In this document: one piece after another, positions 23,541 through 33,370 of the stretch
Numbering within the stretch: the stretch's first letter is position 1
How the letters are laid out: each line of letters starts with the position of its first letter
DNA from: an uncultured Clostridia bacterium
GTDB taxonomy: Bacteria > Bacillota > Clostridia > UMGS1810
Length of the DNA: 64,000 nt
Direction: 5' to 3'
NCBI GenBank assembly: GCA_934500875.1
Contig: CAKSTL010000008.1
Location: 1-64,000 of the forward strand
Translations under genes and position numbers: made by a program
The notes under the pieces: generated by a model
The model's input: only the letters and a program-made list of their open reading frames with translations
What the model was told of the DNA's origin: nothing
Database searches by the model: none

Positions 23541-25961
23541 ATGACACAAAAAATGCAGTATAATGCTTCTGAAATTGAGAAAAAATGGCAAAATATATGG
23601 GATGAAAACCAAACCTACAAGGCAGGCACGGATATGTCAAAGCCTAAGTTCTACGGTCTTGTTGAATTTCCCTATCCGTCGGGTCACGGGCTTCACGTGG
23701 GCCACCCGAGAGGGTATACCGCAATTGATATAATTTGCAGAAAAAAACGTATGGAGGGCTATAACGTTCTTTTCCCTATGGGATGGGACGCTTTCGGTCT
23801 GCCTACCGAAAATTATGCTATAAAAAATAAAATACATCCGGCAATTGTTACCGAAGAAAACATCAAAAACTTCAAACGCCAGCTTAAAATGCTCGGTTTT
23901 TCGTTCGACTGGTCAAAAGAAATAAATACTACAGACCCGAATTATTATAAATGGACGCAGTGGATTTTTCTAAAGCTTTTCAAACACGGTCTTGCATACA
24001 AGACAAAAATGCCGATAAACTTCTGCACGGGCTGTAAGGTCGGTCTTGCAAACGAGGAGGTCGTAAACGGTGTTTGCGAAAGATGCGGAAGCGAGGTTGT
24101 TCAAAAGGAAAAAAGCCAGTGGATGCTTAAAATAACCGAGTATGCTCAGCGCCTTATCGACGACCTTGACGGTCTTGATTACATTGAAAAGGTAAAAATT
24201 CAGCAGAAAAACTGGATAGGACGTTCAGAGGGTGCGGAAGTTGATTTTTCAATTGACGGCTGTGACGATAAGATAAGAGTTTACACAACACGCTGCGACA
24301 CTCTTTTCGGCGCTACATATATGGTTTTGTCGCCGGAGCATCCGTATATTGAAAAGTATGCCGGCAAGATTAAAAATATGGACGCAGTTAAGGAATATCA
24401 GGCTGAAGCGGCGAAAAAATCAGAGTTTGAACGCTGCGAGCTTGTAAAAGAGAAAACGGGTGTGTGCCTTGAAGGTCTTGAGGCGATAAATCCTGTAAAC
24501 GGCAAAAAAATTCCGATTTGGATTTCGGACTATGTTCTCGTTACCTACGGAACGGGTGCGATTATGGCTGTTCCTGCGCACGATGAGCGTGACTGGGAAT
24601 TTGCAAAAAAATTCAATCTGCCGATTATTGAAGTTGTTTTGGGCGGCGAGGATGTTCAGAAAGCGGCGTTTACCGACGTTGCCGACGGAGTTTTGGTTAA
24701 TTCCGGATTTTTGACAGGTATGCGTGTTAAGGACGCTATTGCCGCTATGATAGATTATCTTGAGGAAAAGAAAATAGGCAAAAGAAAGGTTAATTATAAG
24801 CTTCGTGACTGGGTGTTCTCACGTCAGAGATATTGGGGAGAGCCTATTCCGCTCGTTCACTGTGACGACTGCGGCTGGGTGCCCGTTCCCGAAGAGGAGC
24901 TTCCGTTAAAGCTTCCCGAGATGAAGGATTTTGAACCGGGCGAAAACGGCGAATCTCCGCTTAACAAGGCAGAAGAATGGAAAAATACCGTTTGCCCCAA
25001 GTGCGGAAAAAAAGCGGTAAGAGAAACCGACACAATGCCGCAGTGGGCAGGCTCGTCGTGGTACTTTTTAAGATATATCGACCCCGGCAACAATGATGTT
25101 TTGGCAGGCAAGGAGCTTTTAAAATACTGGCTCCCCGTTGACTGGTATAACGGCGGTATGGAGCATACAACGCTTCACCTCCTTTATTCAAGATTCTGGC
25201 ATAAATTCCTTTACGATATCGGTGCAGTTCCCACAAAAGAGCCGTATCAGAAAAGAACTTCGCACGGTATGATTTTGGGCGAAAACAATGAAAAAATGTC
25301 GAAATCAAGGGGAAATGTGGTAAATCCCGACGATATTGTAAACGAATTCGGCGCAGATACCTTCAGAACGTATGAAATGTTTATAGGCGCTTTTGACCAG
25401 GCAACTCCGTGGTCGCAGCAGGGCGTAAGAGGCTGCCGCAAATTTCTTGAAAGAGTGTGGAATTTGCAGGATATTATGACGGACGGCAAAATACGTCCCG
25501 AAAACGAAAGCCTTATTCACAAAATGATTAAAAAGGTGAGCGAGGATATTGACAGAATGAAATTCAACACTGCAATTGCGGCAATGATGAGTTTTATCAA
25601 CGAGATGTATGCAAAGGGCAGCATTACAAAAGGCGAGCTGTCAGTTCTTTTGCAGCTTTTAAACCCCACGGCGCCGCATATTACAGAAGAAATGTGGTCG
25701 CTTATCGGCAACGAAAAAACCATTGACGAAACAAAATGGCCCGTTTATGATGAGGCAAAAACCGTTGACGCAGAGGTTGAAATCGTGTTGCAGATTAACG
25801 GAAAAATAAAAGAAAAAATTACCGTTTCCGCATCTCTTTCGGAGGACGAAATAAAAAATACAGCTTTGGAAAATGACGTAATAAAAGGCTATACCAACGG
25901 AAAGACGATTGTAAAGGTTATTGTTGTAAAAGGCAAGCTTGTAAATATTGTTGTAAAATAA
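23541..25961 (+). CDS. leuS: Leucyl-tRNA synthetase
   Basis: 806 residues. Class I motifs: HVGHPRGYTA near 52 (HIGH equivalent) and EKMSKSRGN near 575 (KMSKS). A CP1 editing domain (about 220-400) contains TRCDTLFGATYMVLSPEHP, and a zinc-like Cys set CxxC...CxxC lies near 158-180 and 455-490. No T-box is visible upstream; leuS is probably read with the preceding genes. Confidence 0.97.
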   Translation: MTQKMQYNASEIEKKWQNIWDENQTYKAGTDMSKPKFYGLVEFPYPSGHGLHVGHPRGYTAIDIICRKKRMEGYNVLFPMGWDAFGLPTENYAIKNKIHPAIVTEENIKNFKRQLKMLGFSFDWSKEINTTDPNYYKWTQWIFLKLFKHGLAYKTKMPINFCTGCKVGLANEEVVNGVCERCGSEVVQKEKSQWMLKITEYAQRLIDDLDGLDYIEKVKIQQKNWIGRSEGAEVDFSIDGCDDKIRVYTTRCDTLFGATYMVLSPEHPYIEKYAGKIKNMDAVKEYQAEAAKKSEFERCELVKEKTGVCLEGLEAINPVNGKKIPIWISDYVLVTYGTGAIMAVPAHDERDWEFAKKFNLPIIEVVLGGEDVQKAAFTDVADGVLVNSGFLTGMRVKDAIAAMIDYLEEKKIGKRKVNYKLRDWVFSRQRYWGEPIPLVHCDDCGWVPVPEEELPLKLPEMKDFEPGENGESPLNKAEEWKNTVCPKCGKKAVRETDTMPQWAGSSWYFLRYIDPGNNDVLAGKELLKYWLPVDWYNGGMEHTTLHLLYSRFWHKFLYDIGAVPTKEPYQKRTSHGMILGENNEKMSKSRGNVVNPDDIVNEFGADTFRTYEMFIGAFDQATPWSQQGVRGCRKFLERVWNLQDIMTDGKIRPENESLIHKMIKKVSEDIDRMKFNTAIAAMMSFINEMYAKGSITKGELSVLLQLLNPTAPHITEEMWSLIGNEKTIDETKWPVYDEAKTVDAEVEIVLQINGKIKEKITVSASLSEDEIKNTALENDVIKGYTNGKTIVKVIVVKGKLVNIVVK

Positions 25962-26000
25962 ATTAAAAATTTCGGGCAAAATATTATCGGAGGGTAGAAT

Positions 26001-26762
26001 ATGTTTAAAAAAGTCTTGCTTTTTATTTTACTTTTGTTTTCTTTTTCAAACGCATTTGCAGCCTCCGAACCGGATGTTCCGATACTTTTGTACCACAACA
26101 TTGCGGAAAGTTACGAAGCAAGCGACAATCTTTTGCACATTACGCCCGAACGCTTTAAAGAGCATATGCAGGCGCTCAATAACGCAGGATATACGGCAAT
26201 TTCGTATAACGATTATAAAAATTATGTAAACGGCGTTTCGTCTATTCCGGAAAAAAGCATTATAATTGCTTTTGACGACGGGTATCTGAGCAATTATACG
26301 TATGCTTTTCCCATTCTCAAAGAATTTGGAATGAAGGCGGCAATATTTGTTGTAACCGGCTCTGTTGACAACGAAAAAACTGTTTATCCGCATTTCGGAT
26401 ATGCACAGGCTAAAGAAATGCTCGATTCGGGACTTATCGAAATAGGCAGTCACACACATTCGCACCGAAGCTTTAAAGAGCTTTCGTACGAAGAAACGGT
26501 TACCGAGCTTAGAAAATCCAAATACCTTATAGAAAGCGAGCTTAAAATAAACTGCACGCTTTTGGCGTATCCTTACGGTTTTGAAAACGAATGGACAAAG
26601 AGCGAGGCAATAAAGGCAGGGTATGAGATTATAAATCTGGTGGGAGATAAAGGCACAAACAGGCCGTCCGACGGGCTGTTTGATTTAAAACGGCTTACCG
26701 TTTCGGGACATCTTGACGGCGAAGAACTTTTGGAAATGATTGAAAAAAACAGAGAATTATAA
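26001..26762 (+). CDS. Secreted polysaccharide deacetylase
   Basis: 253 residues with a clear signal peptide (about 1-20, cleaved after AFA). NodB-homology motifs: ILLYHNI, IAFDDGY (catalytic Asp and metal Asp) and HTHSHRSF (metal His residues). Likely removes N-acetyl groups from peptidoglycan or another wall glycan. GGAGGGT upstream. Confidence 0.92.
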   Translation: MFKKVLLFILLLFSFSNAFAASEPDVPILLYHNIAESYEASDNLLHITPERFKEHMQALNNAGYTAISYNDYKNYVNGVSSIPEKSIIIAFDDGYLSNYTYAFPILKEFGMKAAIFVVTGSVDNEKTVYPHFGYAQAKEMLDSGLIEIGSHTHSHRSFKELSYEETVTELRKSKYLIESELKINCTLLAYPYGFENEWTKSEAIKAGYEIINLVGDKGTNRPSDGLFDLKRLTVSGHLDGEELLEMIEKNREL

Positions 26763-26767
26763 CTGAA

Positions 26768-26814
26768 AAATAACCGAAAACAAGGCAAAAATTTCTTGTT
26801 TCCGGTTATTTTTT
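26768..26814 (+). terminator. Terminator after polysaccharide deacetylase
   Basis: A 14-position stem (26771-26784 with 26795-26808, one mismatch) followed by a T-run; it ends just after the deacetylase stop and can work on both strands. Confidence 0.85.
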
Positions 26815-26865
26815 GTTTCAAACTTATTTTTTGTTTAACGTGTTTTCTCGGTTTAAACTTGTTTT

Positions 26866-27291
26866 TTACTGCTTTGGCAAGAACAAATTCAGCCCGGTTT
26901 CGTCATCATAAAACCTTTTGATTTTGCAGGGCAGCGATTTTATAAATATTTCCGCAGTTGCGCAGATTTTACATTCGTTCAGGTGTCCTCCGAAGGTGCT
27001 TAAGTTTTCGTCCGCAAAGTTTATGTGCAGGTGGAGATAAGGTTTGCCGTCCTTTGTTGAAATGTTTCCCATAAGCGAGGTGATTTCAAAATCGCCCTCA
27101 AACGTCTTTTTAAAATATTCCTTTTTTTCAACGTTGTATAATCCGACCGTAATTTTATCCGCAGCGCCGATTCCTTCAACCGTTGCGGCGGTGATTTTAA
27201 GCTTTTCGCAAAGCTTTTCAAGCTCGGATATAACCTCTTCGCCCCGTTTTATTCTTACAACAATCGTGTCATCGCAAACAATATATTCCAT
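26866..27291 (-). CDS. PPC/DUF296-domain protein
   Basis: 141 residues from the second ATG, seven bases after AAGGAGG. It is a single PPC domain: GEEVISELEKLCEKLKI, EGIGAADKITVGLY and the metal-ligand-like PYLHLHINFAD and GGHL motifs. Bacterial members are trimers often described as DNA-binding, but their role is not established. Confidence 0.85.
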   Translation of the reverse strand: MEYIVCDDTIVVRIKRGEEVISELEKLCEKLKITAATVEGIGAADKITVGLYNVEKKEYFKKTFEGDFEITSLMGNISTKDGKPYLHLHINFADENLSTFGGHLNECKICATAEIFIKSLPCKIKRFYDDETGLNLFLPKQ

Positions 27292-27425
27292 AATCAAACC
27301 TCCTTATTAAATATATTTACAATAAAATTATACTATTATTTTCTGCGTTTGTCCAGTATAAATGCGCTTTTTCGGTCAATAATCAATATATAATGTTACA
27401 AAAATAATATTTTTAAAAAAAACTC

Positions 27426-27454
27426 TTTTCAAACAAGGAAATTTGTGGTATAAT
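27426..27454 (+). promoter_or_regulatory. Promoter of RNase J gene
   Basis: TATAAT (27449-27454) with TTTTCA 17 bases upstream (27426-27431). The -10 box is perfect, the -35 box weak. Confidence 0.55.
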
Positions 27455-27460
27455 AAAACT

Positions 27461-27623
27461 AATTTATTTTGAACGGACGAAAATAAGCTTAAGCTTACAT
27501 AGCATCAAAATGCTATCGGAAAATGTTGTGCGGAAAAATAACTTAATATGTTTAAACAAAATAAGGCTTTGCGTATGATAAGCCTTTGTGTTTTTGCGTG
27601 TTTTTAAACTTTTAATACGGAGG
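27461..27623 (+). promoter_or_regulatory. Structured leader of RNase J gene
   Basis: About 165 untranslated bases between the promoter and ATG. They hold the palindrome AAGCTTAAGCTT, a 7-bp hairpin (27499-27516), and a terminator-like hairpin 27563-27569 with 27580-27586 followed by T5 and a second T-run. A terminator in a 5' leader suggests attenuation or autoregulation. The region between 27298 and 27425 holds nothing else recognised. Confidence 0.5.
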
Positions 27624-27630
27624 TATGTTT

Positions 27631-29292
27631 ATGGCAAGAAAATCAAAACTTAAAATTATACCGCTCGGCGGACTTAACGAAATCGGAAAAAATATGACCG
27701 TTTTTGAATACGGAAACGATATAGTTGTACTCGACTGCGGAATGGCGTTTCCCGATGAGGAAATGCCCGGAATTGACTTTGTAATTCCCGATTTTTCGTA
27801 TCTTACAAAGCATAAAGATAAGGTAAGGGCAGTGGTTTTAACGCACGGCCACGAGGACCATATCGGTGCGCTGCCGTTCTTTCTGAGTGAAATAAACGTT
27901 CCTGTTTACGGAACGAATTTAACGCTCGGAATTGTTCAGAATAAACTTAAAGAACACAATCTTTTGTCAAAGGTAAGGCTTAACAGAATTTCTGCCGGCG
28001 ACGTTGTAAAAATAGGGTGCTTTACGTTTGAGGCAATACGCTCAAACCATTCAATTGCAGACGCTGTTGCATATGCTATAAGAACGCCTGCGGGAACGAT
28101 TGTCCATACCGGCGACTTTAAAATTGACACAACCCCGATTGAGGGAAGAATGATTGACCTTGCACGTCTGGGCGAGCTGGGAAACGAAGGTGTGCTTGCG
28201 CTTATGAGCGACAGCACAAACGTTGAGCGTCCCGGATATACGTTGTCCGAGCGCACTGTCGGCTCGTCGCTCGACCACGTGTTTGAATCCACAAAAAAGC
28301 GTATTATTATAGCAACCTTTGCGTCAAACGTTCACAGAGTTCAGCAGATTATAAATTCGGCGCACAAATTCGGCAGAAAAGTTGCGGTGTCCGGAAGAAG
28401 TATGGTGACAATTCTTGAGGTTGCAATGAATTTGGGATATACAAAAATTCCCGAGGGTGTGCTTATCGACATTGACGATATCAAAAAATACCGTCCGAGC
28501 CAGCTTACAATCATCACAACGGGAAGCCAGGGCGAGCCTATGAGCGCTCTTTACCGTATGGCGTTTTCCGACCACAGAAAGGTTGAAATCACAAAAGACG
28601 ATTTGGTTGTGGTTTCGGCAAACCCCATTCCCGGTAACGAAAAGCTTGTGTCAAACGTTGTAAACGAGTTGTTTAAAAAAGGCGCTGAGGTTATCTACGA
28701 CAGCTCCGATATGCACGTTTCGGGTCACGCCTGCTGCGAAGAGTTAAAAATCATAATGGGTCTTACACGTCCGAAATATTTTATTCCGGTGCACGGCGAA
28801 TACCGCCATCTTAAGCTTCACGCAGACCTTGCAAAGCTTATGGGTATTGATAAAAAGAACATTATCATTCTTGATATAGGCAAGGTTTTGGAATTCGGCG
28901 CAAATGACGCTAAAGTTACGGGCAGCGTTCCGTCGGGCAAAGTTTTGGTGGACGGTCTTGGCGTCGGAGATGTCGGTAACATTGTTCTGCGTGACAGAAA
29001 ACACCTTGCGCAGGATGGACTTATCGTTGTGGTTGTAACAATTTCTTCGGACAACTATTCGGTTGTATCGGGCCCTGCGGTTATTTCAAGAGGATTTGTG
29101 TACGTGAGGGAGTCTGAAACGCTTATAGAAGAAATTGAGACTATTGCCGCCCAGTGCATAAGCGTGTGCATTGACAACCGTGTTCACGATTGGACAACCA
29201 TAAAATCAAATATGAAAAATAAAATTTCAGACCATATTTATCATCAGACAAAGCGCAAACCTATGATTTTGCCTGTAATTATGGAGGTATAA
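27631..29292 (+). CDS. rnj: Ribonuclease J
   Basis: 553 residues from the ATG seven bases after ACGGAGG. Metallo-beta-lactamase core with THGHEDHIGALPF (about 72-84), HTGDFK near 160, then a beta-CASP domain and the C-terminal HVSGHACCEELK plus HGEYRHL motifs. A main 5'-exonuclease and endonuclease of mRNA decay in Firmicutes. Confidence 0.96.
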   Translation: MARKSKLKIIPLGGLNEIGKNMTVFEYGNDIVVLDCGMAFPDEEMPGIDFVIPDFSYLTKHKDKVRAVVLTHGHEDHIGALPFFLSEINVPVYGTNLTLGIVQNKLKEHNLLSKVRLNRISAGDVVKIGCFTFEAIRSNHSIADAVAYAIRTPAGTIVHTGDFKIDTTPIEGRMIDLARLGELGNEGVLALMSDSTNVERPGYTLSERTVGSSLDHVFESTKKRIIIATFASNVHRVQQIINSAHKFGRKVAVSGRSMVTILEVAMNLGYTKIPEGVLIDIDDIKKYRPSQLTIITTGSQGEPMSALYRMAFSDHRKVEITKDDLVVVSANPIPGNEKLVSNVVNELFKKGAEVIYDSSDMHVSGHACCEELKIIMGLTRPKYFIPVHGEYRHLKLHADLAKLMGIDKKNIIILDIGKVLEFGANDAKVTGSVPSGKVLVDGLGVGDVGNIVLRDRKHLAQDGLIVVVVTISSDNYSVVSGPAVISRGFVYVRESETLIEEIETIAAQCISVCIDNRVHDWTTIKSNMKNKISDHIYHQTKRKPMILPVIMEV

Positions 29293-29298
29293 AAATTA

Positions 29299-29352
29299 AA
29301 ATCCCGAACAAACCTATGCTTTCCTCGTCGGACGGCAATTTGTTCGGGATTT
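29299..29352. terminator. Shared terminator of rnj and ispG
   Basis: A perfect 14-bp stem (29299-29312 with 29339-29352) flanked by A-run and T-run, between convergent genes; works both ways. Confidence 0.9.
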
Positions 29353-29354
29353 TT

Positions 29355-30389
29355 TTACATTTTTTCAATTTCTTTTTTCAGCTCTTCAAAAAGAGCGTTT
29401 TCGCTAACCTTTTTAATAATTTCACCTTTTTTAAAAATAAGACCGCTTCCTTTTCCGCCGGCTATTCCGATATCCGCCTCTCTCGCCTCGCCGGGGCCGT
29501 TTACGGCACAGCCCATAACCGCAACGGTGATGTTTTTGTTTACGGTGCGAAGGTATTCGTCAACACGCTTTGCAAGCGGAATAAGATTTATGTTGCAGCG
29601 TGCGCAAGTGGGGCAGGATACAAGAGTTGCAAAGTTGTCGAGCATACCGAGCGATTTTAAAATTTCACGGGCAACAATAACCTCGTTTACGGGGTCGTCG
29701 GTCAGCGAAACCCTTATCGTATCGCCTATTCCGTTATAAAGAAGCTCTCCCAATGCGATTGACGATTTTACCGTTCCCGAAAGGTAAGTGCCTGCCTCGG
29801 TAACGCCGAGATGCAGCGGACAGTCAAGCTCTTTTGCGGCGAGCTTGTAGACTGCAATTGTGTTTTTGACATTTGACGCTTTAAGCGACACCACAATATT
29901 GTCAAAATCAAATTTATTCAGTATTGCAATGTGACGCTTTGCGCTTTCTACCATTGCTTCGGGGGTGGGAGCGCCGTATTTTTTTAAAATATCCTTTTCC
30001 AAAGAGCCGCCGTTAACACCTATTCTGATTGGAATTTTCATATTTTTTGCCTTACCCGCAACCAGCTTTATTCTGTCCTCGCTGCCGATATTGCCCGGAT
30101 TGATGCGGATTTTATCAACGCCGTTTTCCATACATTCAAGAGCAAGTTTGTAGTCAAAATGTATGTCGGCAACCAGCGGAATGTGTATTTTCGGTTTGAT
30201 TTTGGATATCGCCGCCGCACTCTCAAAATCGGGAACAGCAACACGTATGATGTCGCAGCCCGCCTCTTCAAGGCTCAGTATCTGCTCAATGCACGCATTG
30301 TAATTCTTGGTCTTTACGTTTGTCATAGACTGAACGGCAATTTTTTCTCCGCCGCCGATTTTAATTTTTCCTATCTGTACTTTTTTCAT
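29355..30389 (-). CDS. ispG: 4-hydroxy-3-methylbut-2-enyl diphosphate synthase
   Basis: 344 residues. TIM-barrel part with GGGEKIAVQSMTNVKT and RINPGNIG, then the 4Fe-4S domain with SCPTCARCNINL and VMGCAVNGPGEA. Penultimate step of the MEP isoprenoid pathway. Minus-strand unit with the carboxypeptidase gene 18 bases upstream. Confidence 0.96.
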   Translation of the reverse strand: MKKVQIGKIKIGGGEKIAVQSMTNVKTKNYNACIEQILSLEEAGCDIIRVAVPDFESAAAISKIKPKIHIPLVADIHFDYKLALECMENGVDKIRINPGNIGSEDRIKLVAGKAKNMKIPIRIGVNGGSLEKDILKKYGAPTPEAMVESAKRHIAILNKFDFDNIVVSLKASNVKNTIAVYKLAAKELDCPLHLGVTEAGTYLSGTVKSSIALGELLYNGIGDTIRVSLTDDPVNEVIVAREILKSLGMLDNFATLVSCPTCARCNINLIPLAKRVDEYLRTVNKNITVAVMGCAVNGPGEAREADIGIAGGKGSGLIFKKGEIIKKVSENALFEELKKEIEKM

Positions 30390-30407
30390 TTTTTCACTTC
30401 CGTAAAA

Positions 30408-31550
30408 TTATATTTTTATCCATTGCTCAACCATTGAAAGATAAACCGTAAAAAGCTTCTTTTTCGGAATATCCTCGCTGAAAACAAGGTCAGTTTCGCC
30501 AATCTTTTTTCCGTCGGACACAATTTCAATAATTCCGCATTTTTCACCCTTTTTGACAGGTGCGTCAAACTCGGTCTGCGCATTTATTTTGGGCAGAACC
30601 TCGGTACTGTCGTTTTTTTTGGTAAGGTATGTAAAATCATCCTTTGCCAAAAGTGATGTTTTTGATTTCATACCTTTTTTTATTTTAACCTCCGCCATAG
30701 CGCCGCCCTTTTCAACTACCTTTTTAACCTTGTATGCCCCGAAGCCGTAGTTTAACATATTTGATGCGTCGGCAAAACGTTTTTTTGACGTTTCCGCACC
30801 CATAACAACCGCAATAAGGTGCATACCGTCACGCTTTGCCGTTGCCGAAATGCAGTTTTTTGCAACCGACGTGGAACCCGTTTTAAGACCCGTTGCGCCT
30901 TTATAAAAACGTATCAGTTTGTTTGTGTTTGAAAGGGTAAACTTGCCGTTTCGCAAAGAATCCATCCAGATTGTCGTAAACTGAAAAACATCCTCGTGCT
31001 TTAAAAGCTCACGTGACATAAGGGCAATGTCATATGCGCTTATTTTGTGACCTTCTGCGTCAAGACCGTTGCAGGTTACAAAATTGGTTTCGTTCATACC
31101 AAGCTCTTTTGCACGCTTGTTCATAAGTGCAACAAATTCTTCAACGCTGCCCGAAAGATGCTCTGCCATTGCAACGCAGGCGTCGTTTCCCGAGGCAACC
31201 GCCATACCCTTTAGCATATCTCTTACCGAGAGCGCCTCGCCCTCGTCAAGGAATATGGTTGAACCGCCCATACTTTTTGCCCTGGCGCTTCCCACAACCA
31301 TATCGTCATACTTTATTTTACCGTCCCTTATAGCCTCCATAGTAAGCAAAATTGTCATAATTTTTGTAACGCTTGCCGGCGGAAGCATTTCGTGAGCGTT
31401 TTTTTCAAAAAGAATTTTTCCCGTGTCAGCCTCCATTAAGATTGCCGCAGGTGCGCTTACCTCCAAAGATGTGCTTTCTTCGGCTTTGGCATATGCTGAT
31501 GTAAAAACGAGCGCCGCACATAAAATGCACGATACTATCCTTTTTGGCAT
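30408..31550 (-). CDS. dacA: D-alanyl-D-alanine carboxypeptidase (PBP5-like)
   Basis: 380 residues from the ATG nine bases after AAAGGA. Signal peptide about 1-23. Peptidase S11 motifs: PASVTK (SxxK nucleophile, about 60), SGND (SxN) and LKTGSTS (KTG). A C-terminal PBP5 beta domain follows. Trims pentapeptide side chains of peptidoglycan; the clostridial DacF/SpmA type acts in spore cortex, so a sporulation role is possible. Confidence 0.92.
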   Translation of the reverse strand: MPKRIVSCILCAALVFTSAYAKAEESTSLEVSAPAAILMEADTGKILFEKNAHEMLPPASVTKIMTILLTMEAIRDGKIKYDDMVVGSARAKSMGGSTIFLDEGEALSVRDMLKGMAVASGNDACVAMAEHLSGSVEEFVALMNKRAKELGMNETNFVTCNGLDAEGHKISAYDIALMSRELLKHEDVFQFTTIWMDSLRNGKFTLSNTNKLIRFYKGATGLKTGSTSVAKNCISATAKRDGMHLIAVVMGAETSKKRFADASNMLNYGFGAYKVKKVVEKGGAMAEVKIKKGMKSKTSLLAKDDFTYLTKKNDSTEVLPKINAQTEFDAPVKKGEKCGIIEIVSDGKKIGETDLVFSEDIPKKKLFTVYLSMVEQWIKI

Positions 31551-31597
31551 AATATTCATTCCTTTCAATAAATACTATGATAAAAAGAGGGCTTTTA

Positions 31598-32044
31598 TTA
31601 TCTTTTTGAGGCAAAAAAATCTTTCAGAATTTTAGAACATTCGTCTGCCATAAAACCGTGATATACCTCGGGTTCAAAGTTAAAAAGACCCCGGTTGAAA
31701 AGATTTGTTTTTCCGCCTGCCGCACCTGATAATTTATCTTCTGCGCCAATGTATACACGTGAAAGCTTTACGTTCATAATCGCACCTGCGCACATAGCGC
31801 ACGGCTCTAACGTAACAAAAAGGTCGCAGCCGGTAAGATATTTTGAATTAAGCTTTTTGCAGGCACGCTCTATAGCAATGATTTCTGCGTGGCAGAGCGC
31901 ATTTGCGTTTTTTTCCGTTTCGTTGTGCGCAAAAGATATTATTTCGCCGTTTTTAACAATCACCGCACCGACGGGAACCTCACCGCACTCAAGCGCTTTT
32001 TTTGCCATATCGAGAGCATACGGCATAAATGATTTGTATTTCAT
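31598..32044 (-). CDS. tadA: tRNA-specific adenosine deaminase
   Basis: 148 residues. Zinc motifs CHAEIIAIE (His and catalytic Glu) and TLEPCAMCAGAI (two Cys). Converts A34 to inosine in tRNA-Arg. AAGGGG upstream, ten bases after the amidohydrolase gene. Confidence 0.95.
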   Translation of the reverse strand: MKYKSFMPYALDMAKKALECGEVPVGAVIVKNGEIISFAHNETEKNANALCHAEIIAIERACKKLNSKYLTGCDLFVTLEPCAMCAGAIMNVKLSRVYIGAEDKLSGAAGGKTNLFNRGLFNFEPEVYHGFMADECSKILKDFFASKR

Positions 32045-32054
32045 ATTTTGCCCC

Positions 32055-32831
32055 TTATTTTACAAGAAGGTTATATGCGTTTGTATAAAAAATCTTTTCT
32101 TTTGCGTCGTCAGACAAATCAAGCCTCTGCGTATGCTCGATTGTGCTTTTGTGACGTTCAAGGGGATAATCCGTGCCGAAAAGCACCCTGTTTATGTCGT
32201 GTTTTTTGATAATGCTTACAATTCTTTCGTCACTGAGCGACGCAAACGTGCTTGACGTGTCGATATAAATATCTTTTCCGATAAGATATTCCTCCGCTTC
32301 ATCCCACCGGCTGTATCCTCCCAGATGCGCCGCAATAACGGTAAGATGAGGAAACATTTTGATAACTTTTGCAAGCCTTTTGGGATTTGAGCAGTCGCTG
32401 TTTATGTCGCCGACGTGGAAAAGTATAGGCAATTTTCCGCAAATATAGTCGTAAATCGGAAACATTTTTTTATCGTCAATGTTAAATTTCTGAAAATCGG
32501 GATGAAGCTTTATTCCCTTAAGTCCGAGCGAAATAATTCTGTCAACTTCCTTTTCGCAGTCGGGATAATCGGGATGTATTGAACCGAAACCGATAATTCT
32601 GTCGCAAATGAGCGAAGACGTAAAGTTATTGACATCCTCAACCTGGTGCGCTTTTGTTGCCGTTGAATGAATTACAAGCTTTTCAACGCCTGCTTCGTCA
32701 GCGCTGTCTTTAAGGTCTGAAAATGTGCCTTTCCCGTGCATTGTGTACGAATAATACGTTTTAAGGTTGTTTACAGCCTTTTGCGCTATCGAATCGGGAA
32801 AAACGTGCGCGTGAACATCTATAACTTTCAT
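32055..32831 (-). CDS. Amidohydrolase family protein
   Basis: 258 residues, TIM-barrel metal hydrolase of the amidohydrolase-2 (ACMSD-like) family: DVHAHVFP at the N-terminus, GIKLHPDFQ near 133, AAHLGG near 180 and FGTDYP near 228. The likely reaction is decarboxylation or hydrolysis of a small molecule; substrate unknown. AAGGAGAG upstream. Confidence 0.85.
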   Translation of the reverse strand: MKVIDVHAHVFPDSIAQKAVNNLKTYYSYTMHGKGTFSDLKDSADEAGVEKLVIHSTATKAHQVEDVNNFTSSLICDRIIGFGSIHPDYPDCEKEVDRIISLGLKGIKLHPDFQKFNIDDKKMFPIYDYICGKLPILFHVGDINSDCSNPKRLAKVIKMFPHLTVIAAHLGGYSRWDEAEEYLIGKDIYIDTSSTFASLSDERIVSIIKKHDINRVLFGTDYPLERHKSTIEHTQRLDLSDDAKEKIFYTNAYNLLVK

Positions 32832-32957
32832 ATGTTTCGCTCTCCTTTTTAATATGTTATAATGTATTTTAACACAACATATATATGCTTTGCAATAATT
32901 TTGTAAAAAAACGTCAAAAACCGCCTCTTAAAAGGGTGTGTTTCGGGCTTTTTTTGT

Positions 32958-33239
32958 ATGTATTCAACAGAGATTTTAACAGACTCAAGCCTTTTGGTGA
33001 CCGATTATTCGAGCGTATTTTTTGATTTTGCATATATGGATAAACCTGTTTTGTACTTTTGGTTTGATGATGAAAATTTTTTTGCGCAGTATGAAAAAGG
33101 ATATTTTAATTGCCGCAAAGACGGCTTCGGTCCGGTTGTAAAAACAAAGGATGGGGTTATAAGCTTTATAATCAAAAAGCTTGATGACGATATTATTACG
33201 CAAAGCCTATGCCGTTTGATGAATTTAAGGGGCTTGTAA
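32958..33239 (+). pseudogene. Fragment of a CDP-glycerol glycerophosphotransferase
   Basis: 93 codons encoding only part of a TagF/TagB-type enzyme: LLVTDYSSVFFDFAYMDKPVLYFWFD, then KGYFNCRKDGFGPVV, the conserved C-terminal donor-binding core of that family (full enzymes have about 400 residues or more). There is no ribosome binding site and no further homologous sequence on either side. A deletion or decay remnant of a wall or capsule polymer gene. Confidence 0.8.
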
Positions 33240-33327
33240 AAAATAAAAATTCAGGCGGTGCGCTTTAAAAATTTAAACTTCCCAATGCTTATTTATCGAG
33301 GAGTGGTTTTAGGGCGGATATCACATT

Positions 33328-33370
33328 AAAAAAGCTGTCATATACAAAAAAGTATAATGACAGCTTTTAT
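33328..33370 (-). terminator. Terminator of spoIVA
   Basis: Stem 33331-33345 with 33352-33368 (one bulge), followed on the minus strand by six T, directly after the spoIVA stop. Confidence 0.8.
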
